Shown here: positions 1 through 10,500 of the stretch, one piece after another
Layout: each line of letters starts with the position of its first letter
How positions within the stretch are numbered: the stretch's first letter is position 1
Origin: Azolla caroliniana
Taxonomy: Eukaryota > Polypodiophyta
Length of the DNA stretch: 64,000 nt
Assembly: GCA_043228905.1 (NCBI GenBank)
Contig: JBHGNT010000004.1
Span: 14,012,001-14,076,000 of the forward strand
Direction of reading: 5' to 3'
Position numbers and translations under genes: made by a program
The notes under the pieces: model-generated
Database searches by the model: none
Told to the model about the DNA's origin: nothing
Seen by the model: the letters and a program-made list of their open reading frames with translations, nothing else

Positions 1-66
1 GGCACAGGCAAAACAACACTTGAAACCTCTGAGCGGAGTTTGCTGGATAATTTGGAGGAAGACTGA
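1..66 (+). CDS. C-terminal end of a post-integrase coiled-coil ORF (ORF3) of Gypsy GyT
   Basis: Frame 1 reads 21 codons and stops with TGA at 64-66. The last residues (LETSERSLLDNLEED) align with the C-terminus of ORF3 in GyA (LETLEQSILDILDEE, ending at 4399). The sequence between this stop and the LTR (ending CCCACGGGCGTGCCATG) is also nearly the same as that beside the GyA 3' LTR. This is therefore the extreme 3' end of the coding part of a related + strand Gypsy element whose body lies left of the window. Function is unknown; see the GyA ORF3 entry. Confidence 0.7.
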   Translation, partial: GTGKTTLETSERSLLDNLEED

Positions 67-116
67 AGCCGGCTGTGGGTTCGAAGTGCAATGCACTTTC
101 CCACGGGCGTGCCATG

Positions 117-487
117 TGTTGGCCGGTCAGAGAAGGCAAATGGGAAAGCAAGGTCGGATCGGATAAATATAGAAATAGGAATAGAATTATTAGGAGGGAC
201 GGATCCGGTAGTTGTAACCGATCCGGATCCGAACCGATTCGGTTTCGGTTAACGGTTGCCTACCGAGCACCGATTGTAATCTGGCCGGATGCCTATAAAA
301 GGATCCGATGTTTTGTAATGAAGTTGCGAAGAATTAATATAGTTTTGCTTATGCTGATTAATCTTGTCTTCGTCTGTGCTTAAGTGTAATTATCATACGC
401 GTGTATTAACATCCTATCCCTACCACCCCTTTGGAGAAGTGTCGGATAGACACCTGTGTTGCGGCTAGTCCAGCCATACATACAACA
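117..487 (+). repeat. 3' LTR of Gypsy GyT
   Basis: It starts TGTTGGCCGG and ends CATACAACA. It carries a TATA-like CTATAAAAGG near 295 and shares layout and short blocks with the GyA LTR (CGGATCCGG-type motifs, TTAATTAATA-like stretch, CACCCCTTTGGAGAAGTGTC before the end). It follows directly on the conserved pre-LTR sequence at 98-116. The 5 bp on either side (CCATG, TCGAG) differ because the other end of the element is outside the window. Confidence 0.7.
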
Positions 488-585
488 TCGAGCTACCAAT
501 TCTCTCTGATACCATGTAAAGAATCAAGAGATGGATTCTTGTGAAGCAGAATAGGTGTGAACTCTGTGTGTGTGTGTGTGTATGA
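488..585 (-). repeat. Primer-binding site and inner end of a minus-strand Copia LTR (CoS)
   Basis: Read on the minus strand, an LTR end ...TTGATTCTTTACA (to 515) is followed at once by TGGTATCAGAGAGAATTGG (514-496), a primer-binding site for initiator methionine tRNA. The matching outer LTR end is proposed at 16286, with the LINE sitting inside this LTR. The PBS is clear; the pairing with 16286 is inference. Confidence 0.5.
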
Positions 586-616
586 GATAGAGATAGATAG
601 ATAGATAGATAGATTA
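569..616. repeat. Compound microsatellite (TG)n-(GATA)n
   Basis: A run of GT repeats (about 566-580) is followed by about seven GATA/GAGATA units to 616. It lies at the 3' end of the minus-strand LINE and may be its tail or the site it landed in. Confidence 0.8.
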
Positions 617-669
617 TATTATCGTCTTTGGAGGTCAAATATGACCTATGAGACCAAAAATATTACATT

Positions 670-1575
670 TCACGTGATACATGTGAAAGTGAGTAGTGAC
701 TCTCGATGTTCAAGAACTTTACCAATGAATGTTGCAATTGAGAGTGCACATTGTGGTTGTGAGAGGAATTCATGCAAAGTATGGGCTCGATCGTAGAGAT
801 GTGGAAAGCATGGTCGAATATGATCAAAGGCAGAGCATTGTATCAAAGTGTGATACTCAGACTTGCGAACTTGTTTAGGGCAAAGTGTGCATACCCGACC
901 ACTCTCATCACTTGTACCCCAACGCCCTGTTTCACATCGCAATGCATGTGAGCTAAGTCGCATGGAAGCAATGGTTCGAATGGCAAATAACGGTATGGGC
1001 TCTAACATGTATGGATGTGTACGATTTCCCCGTTCCACAAACAATATGGTTTTGTAGTTAGGTGCAACATGTGGAGTATAATGTGTGAAGCGTGAGCCTC
1101 TATATTTGTCCCATGTCATGATACATTGGCGTTGCAAAAATGCCTCATTTACAGAGGAATCTAATGATGCATCATGAAGCAAGTGTCTTGCATCCCATCT
1201 ACCAAACCATTTTTCTATATCTTGCATCCAACCGGAACACAAAATTTTGCTTTTATGCGTCTTTTGAATCTTTTTGCTTGCTTCCCACGCAATTCTAGGA
1301 AGTCGATGTGAGGGACTTTTTTGAACCTTAAGCATGTATTCAACAACCCTTTCCATGGCCATGATCTCAATGGGAAGCGATCCCGTCTCAAGGAGGAGGA
1401 GGGTGTAGGGCGTTTGTTTCTTAACTTGTAGAAACTTGTTAAGAAAATGCTTTTGGACATTTTCAAACTCTTTCCACATAGATTTAGGGATGTTATCGCC
1501 CCATACTTCCACCCCATAGAGAAGAACCGGTGTCACCAAAGTGTCGAAAAGATATTTCTTGAGGACCCAACACTT
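670..1575 (-). pseudogene. LINE ORF2, C-terminal third
   Basis: This stretch continues the LINE reverse transcriptase after the solo LTR. It contains the post-RT segment typical of plant LINEs (LLYGVEVWGDNIPKSMWKEF) and a C-terminal zinc knuckle of zf-RVT type: CTLCP near 880-895, then EYHTLIQC, which supplies C-x2-C...H...C. It ends at a stop at 670. The frame runs on to 2001 only because the adjacent LTR minisatellite happens to be open, so residues upstream of 1575 are not LINE. The role in a working element would be nucleic-acid binding during target-primed reverse transcription. It cannot act here because ORF2 is interrupted. Confidence 0.85.
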
Positions 1576-1580
1576 AATAT

Positions 1581-2400
1581 TGTTGGGAGACAGGTCCCTC
1601 CGGATGGGAAGGGAGAAGAACAGTGCCGACGAACAAACTCGGCCGAGGCCGAAACGGTATGATGAGTACCCGGCTACGGAGAGCCGGATGGTGCAGGCCC
1701 GGTATGAACCGGATGAAGAGTACTCGGCTACGGAGAGCCGGATGGTGCAGGCCCGGTATGAACCGGATGAGGAGTACCCGGCTACGGAGAGCCGGATGGT
1801 GCAGGCCCGGTATGAACCGGATGAAGAGTACCCGGCTACGGAGAGCCGGATGGTGCAGGCCCGGTATGAACCGGATGAGGAGTACCCGGCTACGGAGAGT
1901 CGGATGGTGCAGGCCCGATATGAACCGGAGAAAGAGACATACTCGTAAATATGTTTCTGAGAGCCCATCGAGGCTATATTTGTAAATAGCCGAAAAGTCA
2001 TATTAGTATAAATATGACTTAGGGCAAACTTTTAGTGTGCGTGTTTTTTTTGGTCGTTGTCATTCTTCCTTGTTGGTGCAAGAAGAAGAGAGAGCGCGTA
2101 ACTGTACAGAGAGAGTGAGAGAGACGAGGTCGTTGCCTCTGTTGTAACCGCCGCCTGTGGCGAAGATCCGTGAGCACGAGGTCGTTGCCTCAGTGAACTC
2201 ACTGTTGTATATTCCTACACAGTGACAGTTTGCAGCCTGTGGGCTGCCGTGGTTTTTCCCCTAGTTTGGGGTTTTCCACGTTAACCTCCTGTGTACCATT
2301 TCTCCTCTTTGTGTCGCGTTTCATTACCCGTTTTTCTGTGTATGAGAAGAATCTCGGTTGTGGCCGAGCGTCGCGCATAAGGAACGTTGCATTCCCGTCA
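1581..2400 (+). mobile_element. Solo Copia LTR inserted in LINE ORF2, target duplication AATAT
   Basis: It runs from TGTTGGGAGAC to ATTCCCGTCA and is flanked by AATAT at 1576-1580 and 2401-2405. There is no internal region. Its opening (CCCTCCGGATGGGA), the GTATAAATATGACTTAGGGC block near 2010 and its ending resemble the LTRs of CoM2, CoG and CoF, so it belongs to that Copia group and is closest to CoM2. Solo LTRs arise by LTR-LTR recombination that deletes the body. TATA box at about 2009. Confidence 0.9.
1665..1934 (+). repeat. 54-bp minisatellite, five copies, inside the solo LTR
   Basis: Five head-to-tail 54-bp units start near 1665, 1719, 1773, 1827 and 1881, each beginning GAGTACYCGGCTACGGAGAG. 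They differ by only a few substitutions. As 54 is a multiple of three, the array stays open in several frames on both strands and makes false ORFs with an 18-residue repeat. Confidence 0.95.
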
Positions 2401-3904
2401 AATATCTCCAAGATTGCATGTGTTCTCAAATGCATAGTATGCTCAATTGCCCGCCTTTAAGCGGCGTGTAGCACATTCATTCTATCTATGATTTGAAGGA
2501 ACATAAAGGCCAAGATATTTGAAGCTTGCCACACATTCAAGTGGCTCATTTTTGTACATAATGCATGGTTTATCTCTTTTTTGGCTCTTCACAAGAATAA
2601 TCTTTGTTTTAGAACTATTGACACTTAATTTAGTATGCATGCAAAATTTTTGCAATGCCTTCATAAGCTTTTGTGCATCTCCTAAAGTATTTGCAAAAAG
2701 CACTACATCATCTGCATATAGCAAAAGCATAATCACAACATTCCCAATGACGACTTCTTCCTTTGAGAACTTGGTAACCATTTCTTCCAATTCATCAATG
2801 CATAGACCAAATAGTGTTGGTGAGAGTGGGCATCCTTGCTTAACACCAATAGTGCTTTTGAAAAAATCTGAAAGTTTATCTCTCATGTGCACACAAAATA
2901 TAACCTTCTCATAAATTCGGGAAATTGCAAGCATATATTCACTTGGCACCTCAAGTTCTTCCATTCGCCTCCAAAGATGCTCACGAGGTACCATATCAAA
3001 AGCTTTCTTGAAGTCTACAGAGAAACAATATAAACCTTTACCTCTAAGGCGACTTTCCTCCATTAATATTCGAAGGGTGATAAGGCGATCAATGGTGCTA
3101 TGGTGTTTCTGAAAGCCAACTTGTCCATAAGCTCTCTTACCACTTTTTTCAGCCCATACACTTATCTTTGATTCCATTATACATCCAAATAGTTTTGCCA
3201 TTAATGAGCCAACCATGATGGTTCGATAGTTGTTTACATTATTTATATCTCCACCTTTATGTAAAGGTTTGATCCAATTTGTAGTCCAATTGTACGGCAT
3301 ACCATGTTGCAATGCATCATTAAACATATCGCTTATCCATATATGTGCTTCCTTTCCCATCCATTTGAGCATTTCAGCCTTTATACATTGAAGATCGCTT
3401 GCCTTTCGAGAGGCCAATTTCTTAAGTCCTATGCATATATCTTCAATTGTAAAGAAGGGAGGCATATGTGATCTTTTTGGCAAGAGATAACTCATATTAA
3501 TTCCTACAATGCATAGACAAGTCGTGAAGAGTTAAGTCACCATAACTCTCAACACGTTTTCCCTTTAGATTTCCCCAAAATTTAGCACATGCATGTGCTT
3601 TCTCTTGCGTTTGGATAAATTGTTGAGTAACTTCCCATATTCTTCTCTTTCTTTGAATAAGTCTTTTATACTCATGCAAATGCTTTTGGTAATTCTCTTT
3701 ATCCTTAACTACATCCAAAACCATAAGGCACTTTCGAGCTTCACAACATTCTTTATCAAACCATTTTTTCCTAAGTTTCTTGGTGCATTTCCAAAATGTG
3801 CGGTTGGTCGAAAAACATTTGTTTGTACATGAGAGAATGCCTTTCTTGAAAGCTTCCCATTTGCATTCTAGTGTGGCACCATGTTGTATCTTTGTCATTT
3901 GTAA
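2401..3904 (-). pseudogene. LINE ORF2, reverse transcriptase region
   Basis: The minus strand encodes a linker domain (3904-3497), then after a stop and 1-nt shift near 3496 the reverse transcriptase (3495-2482). Visible RT blocks are HSTIDRLITLRILMEE, YCFSVDFKKAFDMVPR, GVKQGCPLSPTLFGLCIDEL, the catalytic LLYADDVVLFA and the FKYLGL motif. A TAG at 2482 replaces a likely Trp codon, a TGA follows near 2444, and the frame then continues into 1575 after the solo LTR. The catalytic YADD pair is intact, so decay is by stops rather than loss of the active site. Confidence 0.9.
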
Positions 3905-3909
3905 CATAT

Positions 3910-4344
3910 TGTTAACTCTTAGGGTCGGACAGTGGCCTAACACAAGGTGTCTACGGAAGACACTTCACCAAAGGGTGTTACGGCAACCGGATTAGACTCA
4001 ATGCTTAATCTGACTTAATTAAGTTACTTAGCATGATCGTCTTTCATAATCACACGCATAAGATATAACAATTAAGACAGAACGACAATTAACATAGAGA
4101 GATAACAACGCTAAGCTTTTATTAATTAACCGCTATTCATTACATTGTATCCGGGACTTTAAATAGGTTTCCGGTCTGTATTACAAAACGGTGCCATCCG
4201 CACCTGTTCGGGATCGGTCCGGATCTGGAACGGCATACCGATTCCGGTCCGTCTCTCCACACTCATAGCTTAATTACAACCACATTCCTACTACTTAAAT
4301 AACTCTCCGTTTCCCACTCTGGACTCCTTTGCCAGACGGTAACA
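3910..4344 (-). repeat. 3' LTR of GyA
   Basis: TGTTAACTCT...GGTAACA on the + strand; the element reads leftward. 435 bp, paired with 13427-13861. It carries a CTATTTAAAG TATA-like box on the minus strand near 4160 and a TTAATTAATAAAAGCTTAGC stretch. Confidence 0.95.
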
Positions 4345-4398
4345 CATGGCACGCCCGTGGGACAGTACCTTGTACGTCGAATCCACAACCGACCCTTG

Positions 4399-7173
4399 CT
4401 ATTCTTCGTCCAAAATATCTAGAATGCTTTGTTCGAGAGTCTCCAATGGTTCATCTGGAATTGGTTGTTGTTGTTGTTGATGCTCTGTTGATGTCTGCTG
4501 CGACGGGTCCGTTGATGGCTGTTGCGGCTGCTCCTCCGTTTGTTGCTCTGACACCGGCGTCTCCGTCGTTGCTCCCTTCATCGTAGTGGTCTCCGGTTGA
4601 CTGGTTCCGGGCTGGGACTCAGCCAACGACGGTTCCTCATCACTAAGGTTAACCGTTGCCGCTTCCCGTGCTTTTTCTTCCCGAACCCGGGACCGCTCGT
4701 AGCTTTCAAACTGGATTTGAGTGTCCAGCCTATCATCGTCTAGCTGAGCTACAAGCTGCTTGACCTGCGCCAGCTGTTCATCTGCCAGGACTTGGAAGTC
4801 GTGGGCCAGCTCGTCCCGTATGGCGGTGAAGTCCTCGGAAGTCAACGTATAACAATCATCTCCTTCCTTCCGCCGGTTTGCCACGTCTGCCCGTAGCAAT
4901 TGGAGTTCCGCCGCGTTTTGTGCCCACTTTGTCCACCATCTTACGGAGCTTTCATCAATCAAGTGTTTTGTTTGATTCAGCCATGCCCGGAGGATGGACT
5001 GAATCCGACCCGTTCCCAATTGTGATTTGGTTTCTGCCGCTTGTCGTTCCTCCTTCAGTTGCTTGATGATTTTGACGTTGTCTTCCGCCTGCGCCTTGTA
5101 ATGCGTCAATTGCCTTTGATATGTGCTTTGTAATTTCTGCAATACTGTTGACGCTCTCTCTTTTTCTTCCTACTGCTGCCTCTGGAGCTCCATCCGGACC
5201 TTCTCCACCTCGTCCAAGCGTCTTGTATTTTCCGCACGTTCGTCGGCGATCGCCGTCGCGGCCCGATCAACTTCCTGCTGGAGCTCGACCATCCGTTCCT
5301 TATGCTCCGTTTCCAGCCGTTTGTAGTCCCGGTGCAGGTGCTGAAAATCATCTGTCTTTTGCTTGAGCCGTGCATTGATCTGTCGACGGGCCCGATCCTC
5401 GCGGTCCTTCTGCTGGCGGAGCTCTTCCTTTAGCCGTTCAATTTCCGTTTCCGCCATCTTCCGCAACTTGTCTTTTTCCTGCAACACTTTGTCTTTTTCC
5501 TCCCTTAGCCGGTCGTACGCTTGATGGGCTTTCCGGAGGCTCTCCTCTGCCCGACGGAGGTTCTCAGCAGTCTTCTTTAATTCGACTTCGGCCGCTGTCT
5601 TCAATTCCCGTTCAAGACTCCTTAGCGCTTCCTGTGCGGCAAGTTCATCTCTCAATTCCGCAAGCTCCTGGGCTTGCGCCGCATCTCTCGCCGGAACGGT
5701 TTCCGTTGCCGGGGTCTTATTGGTATGTACAGGTCGATCCGTTTCTTTATTCTGTACACTTACCGGAGTCACCGGTGATTGGATCTGTGTTGCCGTTAAG
5801 GCCATTTTGGCGATCTCTGTCGTGACCTGATCCAAGTCTTTTTCAAGGCACCGGATTCTGGACTGGGCCATTTCTAGTTGTTCGGTTGTGACGAGCAACC
5901 GTTCGCTTTGCGCTCTTTCTTCCGCCTCAATATACCCCACTGCTCTGGCTATCTGTTCGCCTATCCACTGGAGCCACAGGCTACCGGTGCCTTGTTGTGC
6001 TTGCATGGAGGTTTGATCGATGGGCTCACTTGTAGATGGGTGGTCCCGCTTGGTTGCGCCGAGTTGCAGTTCCGTTTCTGCCCGTGGACCACCCTGCTGT
6101 TCTGGTTCCCCTTGCGCTTCTTCTTGGTTGGCAGAGGGAGGCTGCATTGACCTTTCCGGCTTTGGCGGGATGGGACTTGCCGGTGGTGCCGGGGCTTCTG
6201 ATTCCGGTGCCATGCGCACCGGTTCCGGTTCCTTCCTTGGCGTGGGAGTCTCAGTATGGGGAGCCGGTGTTCCCTCCGTTTGAGGGTCCGAACGTTTCCC
6301 TACTACCTCAACGGTCCTTGCCGACGACCGTCGCTGGAGGTGCTCCGTAGGCTCCTCCTCTATTTCCTCTTCCTGAGTCCCGGCATTGAGTTTCGCCGCC
6401 AAGGGGTCCGCTTCTCTATTCACCGGTCGGCGGAGTGTAACCTTTACGTGCCGTGCCGGTGGTTCCTCCTGCGCATCCGTTGGCCGCTTCCGGCTGCCGC
6501 TCTCCTTTCCCGCGTGTTCTGCATCCGCCGCCTTCCCCTTAGTGGCCTTAGAGGCCAACAACTGTTGTCGTTTGGAAGCCGTCTTTGGAGTGCTGTCCGC
6601 CACTCTACCTCGCTTCTTGGGCTGGACGGGTTGGACGGGTGGCACAAGCAAGGTGAGCCACTGCGTTACGGCGTGCCATATCCTCCGTCCGTCTCGGCCT
6701 TCTTTGCCGTCTTTGCCTCTAACGATCTCGATCGCCGCACACAACCCGTTTGCGATCAATACCGGCCAATCCACCTTGATCCCTTCATAGGTGGCGATGA
6801 TCATCCCTGCCCGGTTCTGCGGCATGACAGGGGGTCTAGGGTACACGTGACCGTATTCGTGGAGCACACGAGCAATCTCATGGAACAACATATCTCCACC
6901 GCCCTGTGTCCGGTAGCCCTTGTTGGCTAGAGAGTACTCACCAAAATACCTGATGAGTTGCTCCGAGGTTGGATTGTCAATCGTGAGTATGCCTCCCTCC
7001 GGAAGGCCTGTTAACGCTCGAATCGCCTCTGCCGTTATGACCTCTGTGTCGATTTCTTTGATCACTTTGTCGGCTTCTTTGTGTGGCGGTACTTCCATCA
7101 TCATCAAGAAGCCCTCGAGCCCGTGTTGCTTTAGCCATCTCTTCGCGGCTTCCGACAGCGTTTGCGGGTCCAT
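4399..7173 (-). pseudogene. GyA ORF3: long coiled-coil protein encoded behind integrase
   Basis: This single frame of 925 codons has one in-frame TAG at 5170-5172. The start at 7173 is chosen because the GyB copy also begins with Met-x-Pro before the shared RWL...G(L/F)EG block; the open frame extends upstream to 7395. Three parts are visible. An N-terminal region (about residues 10-185, with RYFGEYSLANKGYRTQ and a segment ending LLVPP) is conserved in GyB. A Pro/Glu/Arg-rich linker spans roughly 185-400. A very long heptad-rich coiled coil (about 420-890) follows, then a Gln-rich tail ending LDILDEE. No signal peptide or membrane segment is seen, so it is not a classical env. The leader 7174-7556 holds no other gene, only a T-rich tract. 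I do not recognise a named family; its function is unknown. Confidence 0.8.
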
Positions 7174-7556
7174 GTCTGTGTCGAGGTCGGATTGCGGTGG
7201 CGAGGTTGGATGGTGATGAGAGTGAGGTTGAGAGAGAGAGAGTTCAGAAGGCGGGGGTTCTCTGTGCGTAGGTTCTCGTCTGATGATCTTGCAGCGTCTT
7301 GGTGCTTCAGTGCTCCTGGGTTCGCGAAAGTAAAGGGTCTCTACGCGCAGTGGTTTTTGTCTGTGCATTCTGGCGCCTTTTTCGAGTGTGTGCATGTCGT
7401 GTACTAAAATAGCATTATGTCCTGTGGTGGCGCTTTAAATGCCCACTACGTACCTTTTCGCTCCTTGCTCTTTCATCCATTCATTCCTCGCTTTTGCATG
7501 ATTGTTTTCTTTCTTTCTTTTTTTTTTTTTTGGTTATTATTATTATTAGTGTGACG

Positions 7557-10500
7557 TTACTTGTCCGTTGGTCCTCTTAGACCCTTACCGGCCTCATTCT
7601 CCCCAGTTACCGGCTCGCCGTCTTCGCCGTCTTGGTGGTTGCCGTTTCCCTCACTAGTGTTGGTCCTTTGCTCAAATGGGTTCTTAGGCATCGGTCCTCT
7701 ATATGGCTTCAATCGGAATCCGTTGACCCATTTGCCTAGCACTTCGTCGGCAAGTGTCCCTAACTGGTAGGACCCATTATACTCCCGTGTTAGCCAATAC
7801 GGTCCGGTCCATCTAAACTGTAGTTTACCCGGCATCTTGCCCATCCGGGTCTGAAATACTAACACCGGTTTGCCGATTGCGAACATTTTTTCGTTTCCTT
7901 TCCTGTGCCGGTCGACAAATGCTTTCCGTCGCCGTTGTTCCAGTTCTAAGTGCAGGATGCTTGCCAGTCGTTGTTCCTCGAGTTCACACAACGCTGTCTA
8001 CTGTATTGCCTCCGACTCCTTCTCGTTCAGCTGTTCCCGTAGCTGGATCCGTAAGCTGGGTACTTGGAATTCCACCGGCATTACCGCCTCTAGTCCGAAC
8101 GCTAACCGGAACGGTTTTTTTCGGATGCTCGTCTTGTATGCCGTCCGGTATGCCCAAACCGCCCTATGTAGCTTGGTATCCCAATCCGTTCGGTTTTCGT
8201 TGACGATCTTCCGGAGGATATTCTGGAGCATCTTGTTCGTTGATTCCGCTAACCCGTTCACTTGCGGATAGTAAGGTGTGCTCCGTTTGTGGACAACGGC
8301 ATAGAATGTCGTCAAGCTTTCCACTACTTGGCCGAGAAAGTGCCCCCCTTGGTCGCTTATTAATTCGATTGGGCATCCGTAACGGCACCAGATGTACTCG
8401 TATAGAAATTTCGCCGTTGACGCAGCGGTGTTGTCCTTTAAAGCTTTGGCCTCCACCCATTTCGTGCAGTAATCCGTCGCGACGATGACGTACCGATTAC
8501 CCGTTCTCATTGCCGGTGGCTTGAACGGTCCAACAAAGTCCAGCCCCCACTTCTGGAATGGCTCGAGTAGTAGTACTGGCTGGTGTGGCATACGCGCCTG
8601 CTCCGTTGGCTGGCCCATTCGTTGGCATAGGTCACATTCTTTTGCGTACCGTACCGCATCTCTTAATGTCGTTGGCCACCATAGGCCACTTTGCCATATT
8701 TTCCTGGCCGTCGCATCTCCGGCATAGTGACCTCCGGCAACTCCGCAGTGGGCTTCCCTCAGTATCAGTTCCTTTTCATCGCTGCGCACCGCCTGTCTCC
8801 ATATGCCGTCCGTGCCCTTGTGGTAAAGTGTGTCTTGTAGGAAGCAGAAATGTCGGCTTTGCACCGCCAGGCGTTTCTGTTCGTCCCGGTTCATCTCTTC
8901 CGGAGGCAGTCCTGTGCTCAGAAACTGGTGCATATTTGTGAGCCGCTTGTCTTCCTGTGCCACCGTCTCATCTGCTACCGTCTCCGTAGTGACTCGAAAC
9001 AGCTCCGCATCCGGAAACTCATCCGCTACTCCGTCACCCGTCTCTCCGGACTCTAATCGGCTTAAGTAATCCACCACGGCATGTTGTATACCGGGTTGGT
9101 GGAATATTTCAAACTCGAATTCCTGTAACAGTAAGGTCCACCGGGCCAATTTTCCGGTGAGTGACGCTTTGGACACCAGGTAAAGGAGTGCCGAATGATC
9201 TACATGGAAGGAAAACTTCCTTCCCAATAAATAATGCCGAAACTTTGTCACACTGTAGATCATCCCTAGAGCTTCCCGTTTCGTGGTAGAGTAGTTCCAT
9301 TCTGCTTGGGATAGCTTTCGGCTGGCATAGTACACTGGCCGGTACCACTTTGGCTCCGTAAGCTGCATCAGTACGCTTCCGATTGCGATGTCGGAGGTGT
9401 CCACGAACACGTGAAATTCTTTACTCCAATCCGGAGGCTGCACTACCGGTGCCTGCGACAATAGTACCTTGAGGGCCCTATACGCCCTATCCTCGGTGTC
9501 GGTCCACTGGAATGGTGTCCGATGTACGGCGGCATGCAACAGTGTAGCCAGGTCGGCCAAGTATCGGAGCATCCGGCTGTGCCACCGGATCTAGCCTAAG
9601 AACCGGCTTAATGCCTTTGCCGTTGTCGGCGCTGGTGTTTCCAATATGGCTTTCACTTTGTCCGGATCGACTGCAATACCTTCCTGGCTCACAATATGTC
9701 CTAATAGCGTTCCACTGGACACTCCAAATACACATTTTGCCGGATTCAAGCTTAGCCGGTACGCTCTACACTTTTCAAGACAAAGGCGGAGGTGCTGAAA
9801 ATGGTCCTCCTCTCGGCTATAGACGGCGAAATCGTCAAGGAAAACCTGCATAAAAACCGGAATATATTCACCAAAGATTTCCATGATGATTCGTTGAAAT
9901 GTTGCCGGTGCCGTTTTGAGTCCGAACATCATCACCACGGCCACAAACACCCCCCATTCGGTGACGAAAGCCGTTTTCTCTTGGTCGTCGGGGTGCATCC
10001 GGATCTGATTTTACCCGCTGAATCCGTCTAGGAAACTATAGAACTCATGGCCGACAACGGCATCCAACACTCCATCTGTGAACGGAAGTGGAAACGCATC
10101 CGTTACCGTAGCTGCATTGAGTTTCCGGTAGTCCACACAAACTCGAATTTTTCCGTTCTTCTTCGGTACGACTACGATCGGGCTCAGCCATGTTGCTTTC
10201 TTTACCGGACGGATAAAGCCAACTCTTAGCAGTTTGTCGATTTCCTCCTTGACTTTGGCGGCATAATTGGGATTCATCCGGTACCGTCTTTGTGCCACTG
10301 GTTTTGCGTCCTTGCTCAAGTGCACCTGATGCTGGTATAACTGAGGGTCGAGTCCTCGCATGTCTTCGTATGACCAGGCGAACACATCGTGAAATTCCGT
10401 GAGAAGTGTGATCATCGCCATTTTGTCTTCGGACTTCATCTCCTTGGCGATGTGCACCGGTTTTGCTTCGTCCGTGGTCCCTAGGTTCACCTCTTCCAGT

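Noticed and set aside
1541-1985. Overlapping + strand ORFs with an 18-residue repeat
   Set aside because: They are made by the 54-bp LTR minisatellite, open in several frames; no conserved protein.
670-2001. 443-aa minus-strand ORF as one gene
   Set aside because: Its first part is LTR repeat read backward; only 670-1575 is LINE.
5170-5172. Programmed readthrough of the ORF3 TAG
   Set aside because: Four other random in-frame stops in gag-pol make simple decay more likely.
4399-7173. ORF3 of GyA as an env gene
   Set aside because: Position fits, but no signal peptide, cleavage site or membrane segment; it is a soluble coiled coil.
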